Shown here piece by piece: positions 1-10,382 of a DNA stretch of 64,000 nt. The notes under the pieces are model-generated. The model was not told the DNA's origin. It ran no database searches and saw only the letters and a program-made list of their open reading frames with translations. The translations under genes were made by a program, and so were the position numbers. How positions within the stretch are numbered: position 1 is the stretch's first letter; every line of letters begins with the position of its first letter. The DNA is from Nitrosomonadales bacterium (lineage in GTDB: Bacteria > Pseudomonadota > Gammaproteobacteria > Burkholderiales > Gallionellaceae), in the NCBI GenBank assembly GCA_016195965.1, contig JACPYR010000068.1:1-64000 (forward strand), given 5' to 3'.

Positions 1-1108
1 GCTCTTCTTTGCGGAAGCGCGGGCTTTCCAGTTTTAGGCGCAACATCAGGTCGCCTTTTGCATCGGCATTCACCTGCAATTCCTGTACCGAAATATCGCC
101 CTTTTCGTAGAGTTCAAACAGGCATTGGTCGAACGTCTTCATGCCTTGTTCGACCGATTTCTTCATGATCTCTTTCAGGCCGCCCACCTCTCCTTTGGCG
201 ATTGCATCCCGTGACGAGGCCGTGCTCAGCAGTATCTCGATCGCGGCGGCGCGCCCGCCGGCAATCTTGCGCACCAGCCGTTGCGAGATGATCGCGCGCA
301 TGTTCAGCGACAGATCGTTGAGCACCTGTTCGCGTTTTTCAATCGGGAAAAAGTTCACGATGCGGTCGATCGCCTGATTCGCGCTGTTGGCATGCAGCGT
401 CGCCATGCACAGGTGTCCGGTCTCGGCGAAGTTGAGCGCATACTCCATCGTCTCGTGGTCGCGTATCTCGCCGATCAGGATCACGTCAGGCGCCTGGCGT
501 AACGTGTCCTTGAGCGCATCGAACCATCCCACCGTGTCGATGCCGACCTCGCGGTGTGTGATGATGCAGTTCTGGTGGGTGTGCACGTATTCGACTGGGT
601 CTTCGATGCTGATGATGTGGCCGTGCGAATCGCGGTTGCGCACGCCCAGCATCGCCGCCAGCGTGGTCGACTTGCCCGATCCGGTTCCGCCTACCAGCAG
701 CACCAGTCCGCGTTTCTCCATCACGACACTCTTCAGGATAGGCGGCAGGGCCATCTTGTCGAAATCCGGTATCTCGGTGGTGATCACGCGGATCACCATG
801 CCGGTGCGTTGCTGCTGGGTGAAGATATTCACGCGGAAACGGCCTATGCCCTCCGGCGCGATCGCGAAGTTCGCGCCCTTGGTTTCCTGGTAGTGATGCC
901 ACTGCTTATCGGAAGCAATGGCATGCGCCAGCTTGCGCGCATGTTCTGCAGAAAGCGGCGTATCGTTCAGTTTGGTCAGCTTGCCATTCAGCTTGACCGA
1001 GGGTGGAAAATCCGCAGTGATGAACAGGTCCGATCCCTTCATCGCCAGCATCGCGGTCAGCATCTTGTACAGCAAACCCTGAAACTGTAACTTTTCTTGT
1101 TGTTCCAT
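1..1108 (-). CDS. pilU: PilT/PilU-family twitching motility ATPase (3' end outside window)
   Basis: Reverse-strand reading from ATG at 1108 gives MEQQEKLQFQGLLYKMLTAMLAMKGSDLFITADFPPSVKLNGK..., Walker A GGTGSGKST and IISIEDPVEYVH; open to the window edge. Confidence 0.8.
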   Translation of the reverse strand, partial: MEQQEKLQFQGLLYKMLTAMLAMKGSDLFITADFPPSVKLNGKLTKLNDTPLSAEHARKLAHAIASDKQWHHYQETKGANFAIAPEGIGRFRVNIFTQQQRTGMVIRVITTEIPDFDKMALPPILKSVVMEKRGLVLLVGGTGSGKSTTLAAMLGVRNRDSHGHIISIEDPVEYVHTHQNCIITHREVGIDTVGWFDALKDTLRQAPDVILIGEIRDHETMEYALNFAETGHLCMATLHANSANQAIDRIVNFFPIEKREQVLNDLSLNMRAIISQRLVRKIAGGRAAAIEILLSTASSRDAIAKGEVGGLKEIMKKSVEQGMKTFDQCLFELYEKGDISVQELQVNADAKGDLMLRLKLESPRFRKEE

Positions 1109-1170
1109 TTTTGATGCCCTTGTTAAACGATGGAGCCCGAGATGGCCGTTTTCATTGCATTCTACCCTGA

Positions 1171-2352
1171 TCAGTTCGCCAGTTTCCTGTTGGCCGCCTC
1201 AAGTGCGACACCATGCTTGACCGGCGCCTTGACGCGACCTAGCACGTCGTCCAGTGCGGACAGGCACAGCCGCACGTTGCGCGGGTTGCTGGCGTATCCC
1301 ATCAGGCCGATGCGCCATACTTTGCCGGCCATCGCGCCCAGGCCTGCGCCGATTTCCAAGTTGTAGTCGGACAGCAGCAGCGCGCGCACGGCGGCTTCGT
1401 CCACGCCATGCGGCACGGTGATCGCGTTCAGTTGCGGCAGGCGTTCCGCTTCCGGCACCACGAAATTCAGGCCCATCGCCTCCAGTCCGGCGCGCAGCGC
1501 CAGATGGTTCTTCTGATGGCGCGACCAGGAGTTGTGCAGGCCTTCCTCCTGCAGGATCACCAGCGCCTCGTGCAGGCCGTACAAAGCGTTGATCGGCGCG
1601 GTGTGATGGTAGGTGCGCTTGGTCTCGCCGCCCCAGTAACCCATTACCAGATTGAGGTCCATGAACCAGCTCTGCACCTTGCTCTTGCGATTTTTGATCT
1701 TGGCCTGAGCATTCGGGCTGAAACTGACCGGCGACAGGCCGGGCGTGCAGGACAGGCATTTCTGCGTGCCGGAATAAATCGCGTCGATGTCCCATTCGTC
1801 CACCATCACCGGCGTGCCGCCCAGCGAGGTGACCGCATCGACGATGGTCAGGCAGTTGTGCTTGTGCGCGATCTCGACCAGCGTCTTCGCGTCGGATTGC
1901 GCGCCGGTGGAAGTTTCTGCGTGGACGAAGGCGACGATGCGCGCATCCGGGTTGGCCTTGAGCGCGTCTTCGAGTTTTTGCGGATCGACCGCGCGGCCCC
2001 ATTCATCCTGAACCATCACGGCAATGCCGCCGCAGCGTTCCACGTTTTCTTTCATCCGCCCCGCGAATACGCCGTTCTGGCATACGATCACCTTGTCGCC
2101 CGGCTCGACCAGATTGGCGAAACAGGTTTCCATGCCGGCAGAACCGGGCGCTGAAACCGGCATCGTCAATTCGTTCTTGGTCTGGAATGCATATTTGAGC
2201 AGCGCCTTCATCTCGTCCATCATGGCCACGAACACCGGATCGAGATGGCCTATGGTCGGGCGCGACAGGGCCTCCAAGACGCGCGGGCTGACATCGGAAG
2301 GGCCGGGGCCCATCAATACGCGTTGCGGGGGGTGAAATGGTCTGATCGTCAT
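1171..2352 (-). CDS. Class V aminotransferase (alanine/serine-glyoxylate aminotransferase-like)
   Basis: MTIRPFHPPQRVLMGPGPSDVSPRVLEAL...; PLP-lysine region YSGTQKCLSCTPGLSPVSFS. ORF is open to 2391, but the ATG at 2352 follows an AAGGGA ribosome-binding-like site. Confidence 0.85.
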   Translation of the reverse strand: MTIRPFHPPQRVLMGPGPSDVSPRVLEALSRPTIGHLDPVFVAMMDEMKALLKYAFQTKNELTMPVSAPGSAGMETCFANLVEPGDKVIVCQNGVFAGRMKENVERCGGIAVMVQDEWGRAVDPQKLEDALKANPDARIVAFVHAETSTGAQSDAKTLVEIAHKHNCLTIVDAVTSLGGTPVMVDEWDIDAIYSGTQKCLSCTPGLSPVSFSPNAQAKIKNRKSKVQSWFMDLNLVMGYWGGETKRTYHHTAPINALYGLHEALVILQEEGLHNSWSRHQKNHLALRAGLEAMGLNFVVPEAERLPQLNAITVPHGVDEAAVRALLLSDYNLEIGAGLGAMAGKVWRIGLMGYASNPRNVRLCLSALDDVLGRVKAPVKHGVALEAANRKLAN

Positions 2353-2400
2353 GCTGATTCCCTTTTGATGGTTTTCTTGATGATTGAACAATTTTTAATT

Positions 2401-3612
2401 CTAGCTTTTTTCCAATAATTCTATCCAGTGCTTCACCGGCACCGGGCTGTCGGCTGCCAGATGCATCTGGCAGCCGACATTGGCGGATGCGATGATCTCC
2501 GGTTTGCCTTCCTGCAGCGCGGCCAGTTTGTTGTCCAGCAGTTGTTGCGATAATTCCGCTTGCAGCAAGGTGTAGCTGCCTGCCGCGCCGCAGCATAAGT
2601 GGCTGTTCGCGACTTGTGTCAGCTCATAGCCGCAGCGCTTCAGGATAGCCTCTACCGATCCACCGAGCTTCTGGCCGTGTTGCAGTGTGCAGGAAGAGTG
2701 ATAGGCGACGCGCCTGCCCGCTCCGATACGGGTAAGCGCGTCGAGGTTCTCGCGGGCTAAAATCTCGCTCAAGTCTCGTGTCAGCGCGCTGATGCGCGCG
2801 GCTTTTTTCGCGTAAGCCGGATCGTTCTGCAGCGCATGGCCGTAGTCCTTCACCATCAGGCCGCAGCCGCTGGCGGTCATCGCGATCGCCTCTATGCCGC
2901 TTTCGACATAGGGATACCAGGCATCGATGTTGCGCCGCATCATGTCGTGCGCGCCATTACTATCCGACATGTGCTGATTCAGTGCACCGCAGCATCCGGC
3001 ATCGGGCGCCTCGATCAGCGAGATGCCGAGCTGGTCCAGCACGCGCGCCGCCGCCGCATTGGTGTTCGGCGTGCCCAGCGGCTGCACGCAGCCTGCCAGC
3101 GCCAGCATGCGCCGTTGGTGGTGAGTTGCCGGTGCCGGAGTCGCGGCCTGTTTTGCCGGTATCTTTTTTCTGAGCTGTGCGGGCAACAGCGGACGGAATA
3201 AGCGCGCCAGAGCCAGCATCATGGCCATCCGCGCAGTATAGGGGATCACCGCGAGCATCGCGCGGCGCAGTGCTTTCTGGGGCAGCGAGCGCGGCGCTTT
3301 CTGTTCGACGATCTCGCGGCCGATGTCGATCAGACGCCCGTAGCGCACCCCGGACGGGCAGGTGGTTTCGCAGGAGCGGCAGGTCAGGCAGCGATCCAGA
3401 TGCAAGCGGGTCTTGTCTGTGGCCTGGCCGGTTTCCAGCATTTCCTTGATCAGATAGATGCGCCCGCGCGGACCGTCCAGTTCCGATCCCAGCAGCTGAT
3501 AGGTCGGGCAGGTCGCGGTACAGAATCCGCAATGCACGCAGCTGCGCAGGATGGCGTTGGCCTCGGCGATGGCCGGGTCGTTCAGCTGTTGTGAAGAAAT
3601 AGACGTTTGCAT
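2401..3612 (-). CDS. glcF: Glycolate oxidase iron-sulfur subunit
   Basis: Two CxxCxxCxxxCP motifs (CVHCGFCTATCPTY, CLTCRSCETTCPSG) and C-terminal CCG motifs; adjacent to glcE and glcD. Confidence 0.9.
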   Translation of the reverse strand: MQTSISSQQLNDPAIAEANAILRSCVHCGFCTATCPTYQLLGSELDGPRGRIYLIKEMLETGQATDKTRLHLDRCLTCRSCETTCPSGVRYGRLIDIGREIVEQKAPRSLPQKALRRAMLAVIPYTARMAMMLALARLFRPLLPAQLRKKIPAKQAATPAPATHHQRRMLALAGCVQPLGTPNTNAAAARVLDQLGISLIEAPDAGCCGALNQHMSDSNGAHDMMRRNIDAWYPYVESGIEAIAMTASGCGLMVKDYGHALQNDPAYAKKAARISALTRDLSEILARENLDALTRIGAGRRVAYHSSCTLQHGQKLGGSVEAILKRCGYELTQVANSHLCCGAAGSYTLLQAELSQQLLDNKLAALQEGKPEIIASANVGCQMHLAADSPVPVKHWIELLEKS

Positions 3613-3614
3613 GG

Positions 3615-4685
3615 CTATAGATTCGCGTACAAGCGGCCGCGATTAAAAATATTGTTCGGGTCGAAGCTGGCCTTGAGCCGCCGGTGTATCGTCAGCAACG
3701 GTTCTGGCAACGGTTGGAAAATCTCTCGAGCGCCGCCGCGAAACACCGTGACATGGCCGCCAACAGCTTCGCTGCGCTGGCGTATCGTGGCGATATCCGC
3801 ATCGCTGTATAGCCAGCGCTGCGCGCCGCCCCAGTCCAGCAGCCAGTCGCCTGTGATGTCTAGTTGCGGCGTGGCGGGTTTAACCACCACGCGATACAGC
3901 GTGCCGCTTTTGTTGTAGCCATTATTTTGGAAGAAGGTCAGTTGCTGTTCGCGCAGTGCATGCCAGTATGCATCCGCATCCGCCAGTACGTCGCCGGAAA
4001 TTTTTGTGCACGCATCCCGCACCGCTTGTGCGCTGCCGGAGATGCGCACATGACACTGGCCGTTGTGATAGCACGCACCATCTACCGGATACGGCTTGCT
4101 CAGCAACGCGCTCATACTGGCGATCGCATCGGCTGCGCTGCATTCCCATATCACGGTGGTGCTGGCCGCCGGACGCGGCAGCACCTTCAGGCTGATATCG
4201 AGCAGCACGCCCAGCGTGCCTTGAGCGCCTGCCATCAGCCGCGACACATCGTAGCCCGCGACGTTCTTCATCACCTGGCCGCCGAAGCGCAGCAGCTCGC
4301 CGCGGCCATTCAACATCTGGCAACCCAGCACGAAGTCGCGCGCCGAGCCGCTGTAGGGCCGGCGCGGGCCGGACAGGCCGCAGGCGATGGTGCCGCCCAA
4401 TGTAGCATGGCCTCCGAAATGCGGCGGCTCGAAGGGCAGCATCTGGTTGGCCTCCGCGAGTGCGGCCTCAATCTCTTGTAGCGTAGTGCCACTGCGTGCG
4501 GTCAGCACCAGTTCGCGCGGATCGTACTCGACGATGCCGCGATGCCCGGTGACATCAATGGTCTGTGCGTCGTTGCTGACGTTGCTGAGAAACGCCTTGC
4601 TGCCGCTGCCGGCAATGTTGAGAGGTGTGCCGCTGTGGTATGCGTCCAGCACCTGCTGCTGGAGTGTGTTGCTGTTATCGCCCAT
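3615..4685 (-). CDS. glcE: Glycolate oxidase FAD-binding subunit
   Basis: Starts MGDNSNTLQQQVLDAYHSG...; FAD_binding_4-like region (PPHFGGHATLGGTIACGLSGPRRPYSGSARDFVLG). The longer 564-aa ORF only adds antisense-frame sequence. Confidence 0.88.
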   Translation of the reverse strand: MGDNSNTLQQQVLDAYHSGTPLNIAGSGSKAFLSNVSNDAQTIDVTGHRGIVEYDPRELVLTARSGTTLQEIEAALAEANQMLPFEPPHFGGHATLGGTIACGLSGPRRPYSGSARDFVLGCQMLNGRGELLRFGGQVMKNVAGYDVSRLMAGAQGTLGVLLDISLKVLPRPAASTTVIWECSAADAIASMSALLSKPYPVDGACYHNGQCHVRISGSAQAVRDACTKISGDVLADADAYWHALREQQLTFFQNNGYNKSGTLYRVVVKPATPQLDITGDWLLDWGGAQRWLYSDADIATIRQRSEAVGGHVTVFRGGAREIFQPLPEPLLTIHRRLKASFDPNNIFNRGRLYANL

Positions 4686-6166
4686 TAAAAGCGCTCCAGC
4701 TCGGGATGGGATAGTTGCCCGTGATGCACATGCATCGCGCCGAATTCCGCGCAGCGATGCAGCGTCGGCACCGCCTTGCCGGGATTGAGCAGGCCGGATG
4801 GATCGAATGCGGCCTTGACCGCGTGGAACTGGCTCAGCTCGGCGCTGCGAAACTGCACGCACATCTGGTCTATCTTCTCGATGCCGACGCCGTGTTCGCC
4901 GGTGATCGTGCCGCCGACTTCCACGCACAGCTGCAGGATGCGGCTGCCGAATTCTTCGGTGCGTTCCAGTTCGCCCGGTTTGTTGGCATCGAACAGGATC
5001 AGCGGGTGCAGGTTGCCATCTCCGGCGTGAAACACGTTGGCGACCGGCAGACCATATTCCGCCGACAGTTCGCCGATGCGGCGCAGCACTTGTGGCAAAT
5101 GGCGGCGCGGTATCGTGCCGTCCATGCAGTAATAATCCGGCGAGATGCGTCCAACTGCGGGGAACGCCGATTTGCGGCCTTTCCACAGCAACTGCCGTTC
5201 GGCTTCGTCGGCGGCGACGCGCACTGCGGTCGCGCCGCTGTCGGTCAACAGCTTGCGCACCGCCGCGATATATTCGGTCACTTCGGCGTGGGTGCCGTCC
5301 AGCTCGCACAGCAGGATCGCCTCGGCATCGCGCGGATAACCCGCATGCGCAAAATCCTCCGCCGCCTGGATGGCGAGCCGGTCCATCATTTCCAGGCCGG
5401 CCGGGATGATGCCTGCGGCGATGATCGCGCCGACCGCCTCGCCCGCCTTCACCACATCGTCAAACGCGGCGAGCACGACCTGTGCACGTTCTGGTAGCGC
5501 CAGCAATTTGACGGTGACCTCGACGATGATGCCCAGCATGCCCTCGGAGCCGGTCATCAGTGCCAGCAGATCGTAGCCGGGCGAGTCCAGAGTTTGTGCG
5601 CCTATCGTCAGCAACTCGCCTTCCGCGGTGACCACTTTCAGCATTAGGATGTTGTGCACCGTCAAGCCATATTTCAGGCAATGTACGCCGCCGGAATTTT
5701 CCGCGACATTGCCGCCTATCGTGCAGGCGATCTGCGACGAGGGGTCGGGTGCGTAATACAGCCCATAGGCCGCAGCAGCCTGAGAGATCGCCAGGTTGCG
5801 CACCCCGGGTTGTACGGTCGCCATCGCATTGTGCGCATCGATGTTCAAGATATTCTTGAATTTGGCCAGGCTCAGCAGCACGCCATCAGGCAGCGGCAGC
5901 GCGCCGCCGGAAAGTCCGGTGCCCGCGCCGCGCGCCACTACCGGCACTTGCTGCGCATGGCACAGGCGCATGATTTCCTGCACCTGCGCTATCGTTTCTG
6001 GCAGCACCACGACCATGGGCAATTGCCGGTAGACCGACAGTCCGTCGCATTCGAAGGGGCGAATATCTTCCGCATCGACCAGCATGGATTCCTCCGGCAG
6101 CAAGCGGCGCAGTGCGCTGAGCAGTTCGATGTTCAGTGCTGTGTTCTTTGGGAGGGGCTGCGACAA
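4685..6166 (-). CDS. glcD: Glycolate oxidase subunit GlcD (FAD-linked oxidase)
   Basis: 493 aa; VPVVARGAGTGLSGGALP, GNVAENSGGVHCLKYG, HAGDGNLHP and GTITGEHGVG motifs. Confidence 0.92.
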   Translation of the reverse strand: MSQPLPKNTALNIELLSALRRLLPEESMLVDAEDIRPFECDGLSVYRQLPMVVVLPETIAQVQEIMRLCHAQQVPVVARGAGTGLSGGALPLPDGVLLSLAKFKNILNIDAHNAMATVQPGVRNLAISQAAAAYGLYYAPDPSSQIACTIGGNVAENSGGVHCLKYGLTVHNILMLKVVTAEGELLTIGAQTLDSPGYDLLALMTGSEGMLGIIVEVTVKLLALPERAQVVLAAFDDVVKAGEAVGAIIAAGIIPAGLEMMDRLAIQAAEDFAHAGYPRDAEAILLCELDGTHAEVTEYIAAVRKLLTDSGATAVRVAADEAERQLLWKGRKSAFPAVGRISPDYYCMDGTIPRRHLPQVLRRIGELSAEYGLPVANVFHAGDGNLHPLILFDANKPGELERTEEFGSRILQLCVEVGGTITGEHGVGIEKIDQMCVQFRSAELSQFHAVKAAFDPSGLLNPGKAVPTLHRCAEFGAMHVHHGQLSHPELERF

Positions 6167-6385
6167 GGGTGCTCCGGTGAAGGGGTTGACTGATAATTGA
6201 GCAAGTATAGTAAATTAGTCGGTTATAAAATTCCAGCGCTATGTGCATGAAAGTCTCAAAATTGCCGCAGCAAGGGATGATGAGCTGTTAAATCTGGTAT
6301 CTTGCGCTCCTTTTGCAAGGTCGGCGCGCATGCTTTCGCCGGTTATACCTGAAAGCGCATAGAAAATGTTAACAAGAGAGAACAT

Positions 6386-7291
6386 ATGGGTATCAAACGC
6401 TTTAGTCTAATTTTATACACCGTTTCGGCAGCGGGCGTGCTGGCAAGCTGGCTGATCGGCAGCAGCCAAGCCGAACCCGTTGCGCCAGCGGTTAATCGGC
6501 CGGCGCTGACGGTGCGCACCACGACGCTGCGTCCGGACAAGTGGGCGCGTTCGCTGGCAGCGAACGGCAGCATCGTGCCCTGGCAGGAGGCCATCATCGG
6601 CGCGCAGGTGCAGGGCTTGCGCATCGCCGAGGTGAAGGTCAGCATAGGCGATGTGGTGCAGCAGGGCGATGTGCTGGTGACGCTGGACAACTTTGCGCGC
6701 GTCGGCAGCGCGCCGCTCGCGGCTCAGGCACATATCGTGGCGCCCGATGCGGGCGTCATTTCGGCGGCCAATGCCAATGTGGGCTCCATCCCCAAATCCG
6801 GGGATGAGCTATTCCGGCTGATACGCCAAGGTCGTCTGGAGTGGCATGCCGACCTCACCGCAGACGAGTTGATGCTGATCCGCAAGGGCATGGTCGCGGA
6901 AATCTCCGTGGGCGAGGGGCGATCTATCCGGGGCAGGGTGCGCGCGATTTCGCCATCGGTGAATCCGCAGACGCGCTACGGCTACGCGCTGGTGACATTG
7001 CCGGAGAGCCGCGGCATCGTGGCGGGCGCTTTTGCGCGCGGCACCTTCGATGTCAGCGGCGGCAAGCAGGGTTTGCAGTCGTTGCCGCAATCTGCCGTGA
7101 TGCAGCGCGGCAGCACGACCTATGTGTTGATCGTAGGTCAGGATAATCGCGTGCATGAGCGCGCCGTGAGCATAGGTCAGCGCCAGAGTGATCGCGTGCA
7201 GATCAAGGGCGGGCTGAAAGCGAATGAACCGGTCGTGGAAAGCGGCGGGGCGTTTCTGACCGAAGGCGATGTAGTTCAAGTCGTGAGATGA
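6386..7291 (+). CDS. RND efflux periplasmic adaptor (membrane fusion protein)
   Basis: N-terminal hydrophobic segment, short HlyD/biotinyl-lipoyl-like GDVVQQGDVLVTLDN; directly upstream of an RND pump. Confidence 0.85.
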   Translation: MGIKRFSLILYTVSAAGVLASWLIGSSQAEPVAPAVNRPALTVRTTTLRPDKWARSLAANGSIVPWQEAIIGAQVQGLRIAEVKVSIGDVVQQGDVLVTLDNFARVGSAPLAAQAHIVAPDAGVISAANANVGSIPKSGDELFRLIRQGRLEWHADLTADELMLIRKGMVAEISVGEGRSIRGRVRAISPSVNPQTRYGYALVTLPESRGIVAGAFARGTFDVSGGKQGLQSLPQSAVMQRGSTTYVLIVGQDNRVHERAVSIGQRQSDRVQIKGGLKANEPVVESGGAFLTEGDVVQVVR

Positions 7292-7301
7292 AAGGATAGT
7301 T

Positions 7302-10300
7302 ATGGCCATTAACGTATCGGCTTGGTCTATCCGCAACCCCATCCCCGCAGTGCTCGGGTTTGCGTTGCTCACCTTCCTCGGGATGATGGCGTTCAAGGCG
7401 ATGAAGATCCAGTTGTTCCCGGACATCGATCTGCCGATGATCACCGTTGCGGCTTCGCTGCCGGGAGCATCGCCCGACCAGATGGAAGCCGAGGTGGCGC
7501 GCAAGATCGAGAATGCGCTCGCCGGTGCGCAGGGGCTGAAGCATCTGTATACGCAGATCAAGGACGGCAGCGCGATCGTCTCGGCAGAGTTTCGCCTGGA
7601 GCGCGATTCGCGTCTTGCGCTCGAAGATGTGCGCTCCGCCGTTTCGCGGATACGCGGCGACCTGCCGCGCGAGATGCTCGATCCGGTGGTGAACAAGGTG
7701 GAAATGGCGGGGAAACCGATACTCACCTACACGATTGCCGCGCCGCAGATGAGCGAGGAGGAGCTATCCTGGTTCGTGGACAACAACATCACCAGATTGC
7801 TGCTGGGCGTTAAAGGCGTGGGTTCGGTGAATCGCGTCGGCGGCGTGACGCGCGAGGTGCGCGTGGAGCTCGACCCGGCCAAGATGCTGGCGCTCAATCT
7901 CACCGCTTCCGAAGTTTCCCAGCAGTTGCGGCAAATCCAGCAGGAAGCGCCGGGCGGGCGCACCGATCTGGGCGGCAGCGAGCAATCCGTGCGCACGCTG
8001 GCAACGGTGCAGACCGCCGGACAACTGGCGCGTATGGAAATCGGCTTGCGCGACGGCAGGCATGTACGCCTCGACCAGGTGGCCGATGTGCGCGACACGA
8101 TAGCCGAGCGGCGCTCGGCTGCGCTGCTCGATGGCAAGCCGGTGGTTGGCTTTGAGATCATGCGCTCGCTGGGTGCGGGCGACATTGAGGTGGCCGATGG
8201 CGTGACCGCAGCGCTCGCCAGGCTCAAACTGGAACACTCCGAGATCGCGACAGACCGCGTATTCAACACCGTGGATAGAGTCAGCGACACTTACAAGGGT
8301 TCGCTGGAGATGATCTTCGAGGGCGCCGTATTGGCGGTGATCGTGGTGATCTTTTTTCTGCGCAACGCGCGCGCGACGATAGTCGCGGCGACTGCGTTGC
8401 CGCTGGCGGTGATACCCACCTTCGGGCTGATGTATTTGTTCGGTTTCACCATCAGCATGGTGACGTTGCTCGCGCTGTCGCTGGTGGTCGGCGTGCTGGT
8501 GGACGATGCGATCGTCGAAATCGAGAACATCATGCGCCACCTGGAGATGGGCAAGTCGCCGTATCAGGCGGCGATGGAAGCGGCGGACGAAATCGGCATG
8601 GCGGTGATCGCGACCACCTTCACGCTGATCGCGGTGTTTCTGCCGACCGCTTTCATGAGCGGCATCCCCGGACGTTTCTTCGTGCAATTCGGCTGGACAG
8701 CGGCGGTGGCGGTGCTGTTCTCGCTGGTAGTCGCGCGTATGCTGACGCCGATGATGTCTGCCTATTTTCTGAAGCCGCGCACGTTGCATGCCTCGCCCAG
8801 ATGGCTGGAGATTTATCTCAAGTGGGCGCAGTGGTGTCTGCAGCACCGCAAGACCACGATGCTGGCGACGGCGATATTTTTCTTCGGGTCCTTCTATTTG
8901 GCGAGTACCTTGCCCACCGCCTTCCAGCCCAAGGACAACGACTCGCAAACCCAGGTGACGCTGACGCTGCCACCGGGCAGCAGGCTGGATCAGTCCTACG
9001 CGCTGGCCGAGCAGGCGCGCGATATCATCCGGCAGAACCCGGAAGTGACGCGCGTCTACACCGCCATCGGCGGCGGTTTGTCGGGGGGCAATGCGTTCGA
9101 GGCTGCGGGTGCTGCGGAGGTGCGCAAGGCCACGCTGTCCATCCAGTTGCGGAAAAAGGGCGAGCGCAAACTCGACAAGCAGCAGATCGAAGGCCAGTTG
9201 CGCGATGCGATGATGGCCTTGCCCGGCGTGCGCATCAAGGTCGGCATGGGGCAGTCCTCGGATAAATACCAGCTGGTGCTGACCAGCGAGAACGGCCAGT
9301 TGCTGGAGCAACATGCATTGAAGGTGGGACAGGAGCTGCGCACCATACCCGGCATCGGCAACGTGGTTTCAAACTCCAGCGTGCTGCGCCCCGAGGTAGT
9401 GGTGCGCCCCGACTTCGCGCGCGCCGCCGACCTCGGCGTGACCTCCAGCGCGATCGCCGACACCTTGCGCGTGGCGACTGCGGGCGATTACGACCAGGCG
9501 CTGGCGAAATTGAATTTGCCCGATCGCCAATTGCCCATCATCGTCAAACTGCGCGACGAGGCGCGCCAGGATATCGGCCTGTTGTCGCGGCTGGTGGTGC
9601 CCGGCACGCATGGCCCGGTGATGCTGGGCAATGTGGCCACGCTTGCCTTGGAAAGCGGCCCGGCGCAGATCGACCGCTACGACCGCCAGCGCAACATCTC
9701 GTTCGAGGTCGAGCTGGCCGGGCAGCCGCTGGGCAAGGTGCAGACGACAGCGCTGGCCTTGCCATCGCTGAAGAATCTGCCTGCGGGCGTGGAGATCGCG
9801 CCGATAGGTGACGCCGAGATGATGAAAGAATTGTTCGCCAGCTTCGGTCTGGCGATGTTCACCGGGGTGATGTGCATTTACATCGTGCTGGTGCTGCTGT
9901 TCCGTGACTTCATGCAACCGGCTACGATATTGTGGGCGCTGATACTTTCCGTGCCGGGTGCGTTCCTGGCGCTGTTCCTGACCCGCACCGCGATCTCGAT
10001 GCCGTCAATGATAGGTTTGATCATGCTGATGGGCATCGCCACCAAAAATTCCATCCTGCTGGTGGAATACGCGATCGTGTCGCGCCGCGAGCGCGGCATG
10101 AACCGCGCAGAAGCCTTGCTCGATGCATGTCGCAAGCGCGCGCGGCCTATCGTGATGACGACTATGGCGATGGGTGCGGGCATGCTGCCGGTGGCGCTCG
10201 ACATCGGTCCGGGCGACGGCACGTTCCGCTCGCCGATGTCCATCGTGGTGATAGGCGGCCTGATCACCTCTACTTTCCTGAGCCTGCTGGTGATTCCGGT

Positions 10301-10382
10301 GGTGTTCACCTATGTGGACGATGCGATCGAGTGGTTCGGCGCCAATTTCAAAAAATACCGGAGGTCAGCTTATGCTGAATAA
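7302..10382 (+). CDS. Efflux RND transporter permease (AcrB/MdtB type)
   Basis: 1026 aa; SAWSIRNPIPAVLGFALLTFLGMMAF..., LVVGVLVDDAIVEIENIMRHLE, LMGIATKNSILLVEYA. Confidence 0.93.
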   Translation: MAINVSAWSIRNPIPAVLGFALLTFLGMMAFKAMKIQLFPDIDLPMITVAASLPGASPDQMEAEVARKIENALAGAQGLKHLYTQIKDGSAIVSAEFRLERDSRLALEDVRSAVSRIRGDLPREMLDPVVNKVEMAGKPILTYTIAAPQMSEEELSWFVDNNITRLLLGVKGVGSVNRVGGVTREVRVELDPAKMLALNLTASEVSQQLRQIQQEAPGGRTDLGGSEQSVRTLATVQTAGQLARMEIGLRDGRHVRLDQVADVRDTIAERRSAALLDGKPVVGFEIMRSLGAGDIEVADGVTAALARLKLEHSEIATDRVFNTVDRVSDTYKGSLEMIFEGAVLAVIVVIFFLRNARATIVAATALPLAVIPTFGLMYLFGFTISMVTLLALSLVVGVLVDDAIVEIENIMRHLEMGKSPYQAAMEAADEIGMAVIATTFTLIAVFLPTAFMSGIPGRFFVQFGWTAAVAVLFSLVVARMLTPMMSAYFLKPRTLHASPRWLEIYLKWAQWCLQHRKTTMLATAIFFFGSFYLASTLPTAFQPKDNDSQTQVTLTLPPGSRLDQSYALAEQARDIIRQNPEVTRVYTAIGGGLSGGNAFEAAGAAEVRKATLSIQLRKKGERKLDKQQIEGQLRDAMMALPGVRIKVGMGQSSDKYQLVLTSENGQLLEQHALKVGQELRTIPGIGNVVSNSSVLRPEVVVRPDFARAADLGVTSSAIADTLRVATAGDYDQALAKLNLPDRQLPIIVKLRDEARQDIGLLSRLVVPGTHGPVMLGNVATLALESGPAQIDRYDRQRNISFEVELAGQPLGKVQTTALALPSLKNLPAGVEIAPIGDAEMMKELFASFGLAMFTGVMCIYIVLVLLFRDFMQPATILWALILSVPGAFLALFLTRTAISMPSMIGLIMLMGIATKNSILLVEYAIVSRRERGMNRAEALLDACRKRARPIVMTTMAMGAGMLPVALDIGPGDGTFRSPMSIVVIGGLITSTFLSLLVIPVVFTYVDDAIEWFGANFKKYRRSAYAE

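Noticed and set aside
4685-5309. N-terminal extension of the glcE ORF to 564 aa
   Set aside because: The extension overlaps glcD in another frame; glcE starts at 4685 with normal sequence.
7764-9314. 516-aa minus-strand ORF inside the RND transporter gene
   Set aside because: Antisense to a convincing RND coding frame; Arg/His/Gln-rich composition typical of a shadow ORF in GC-rich DNA.
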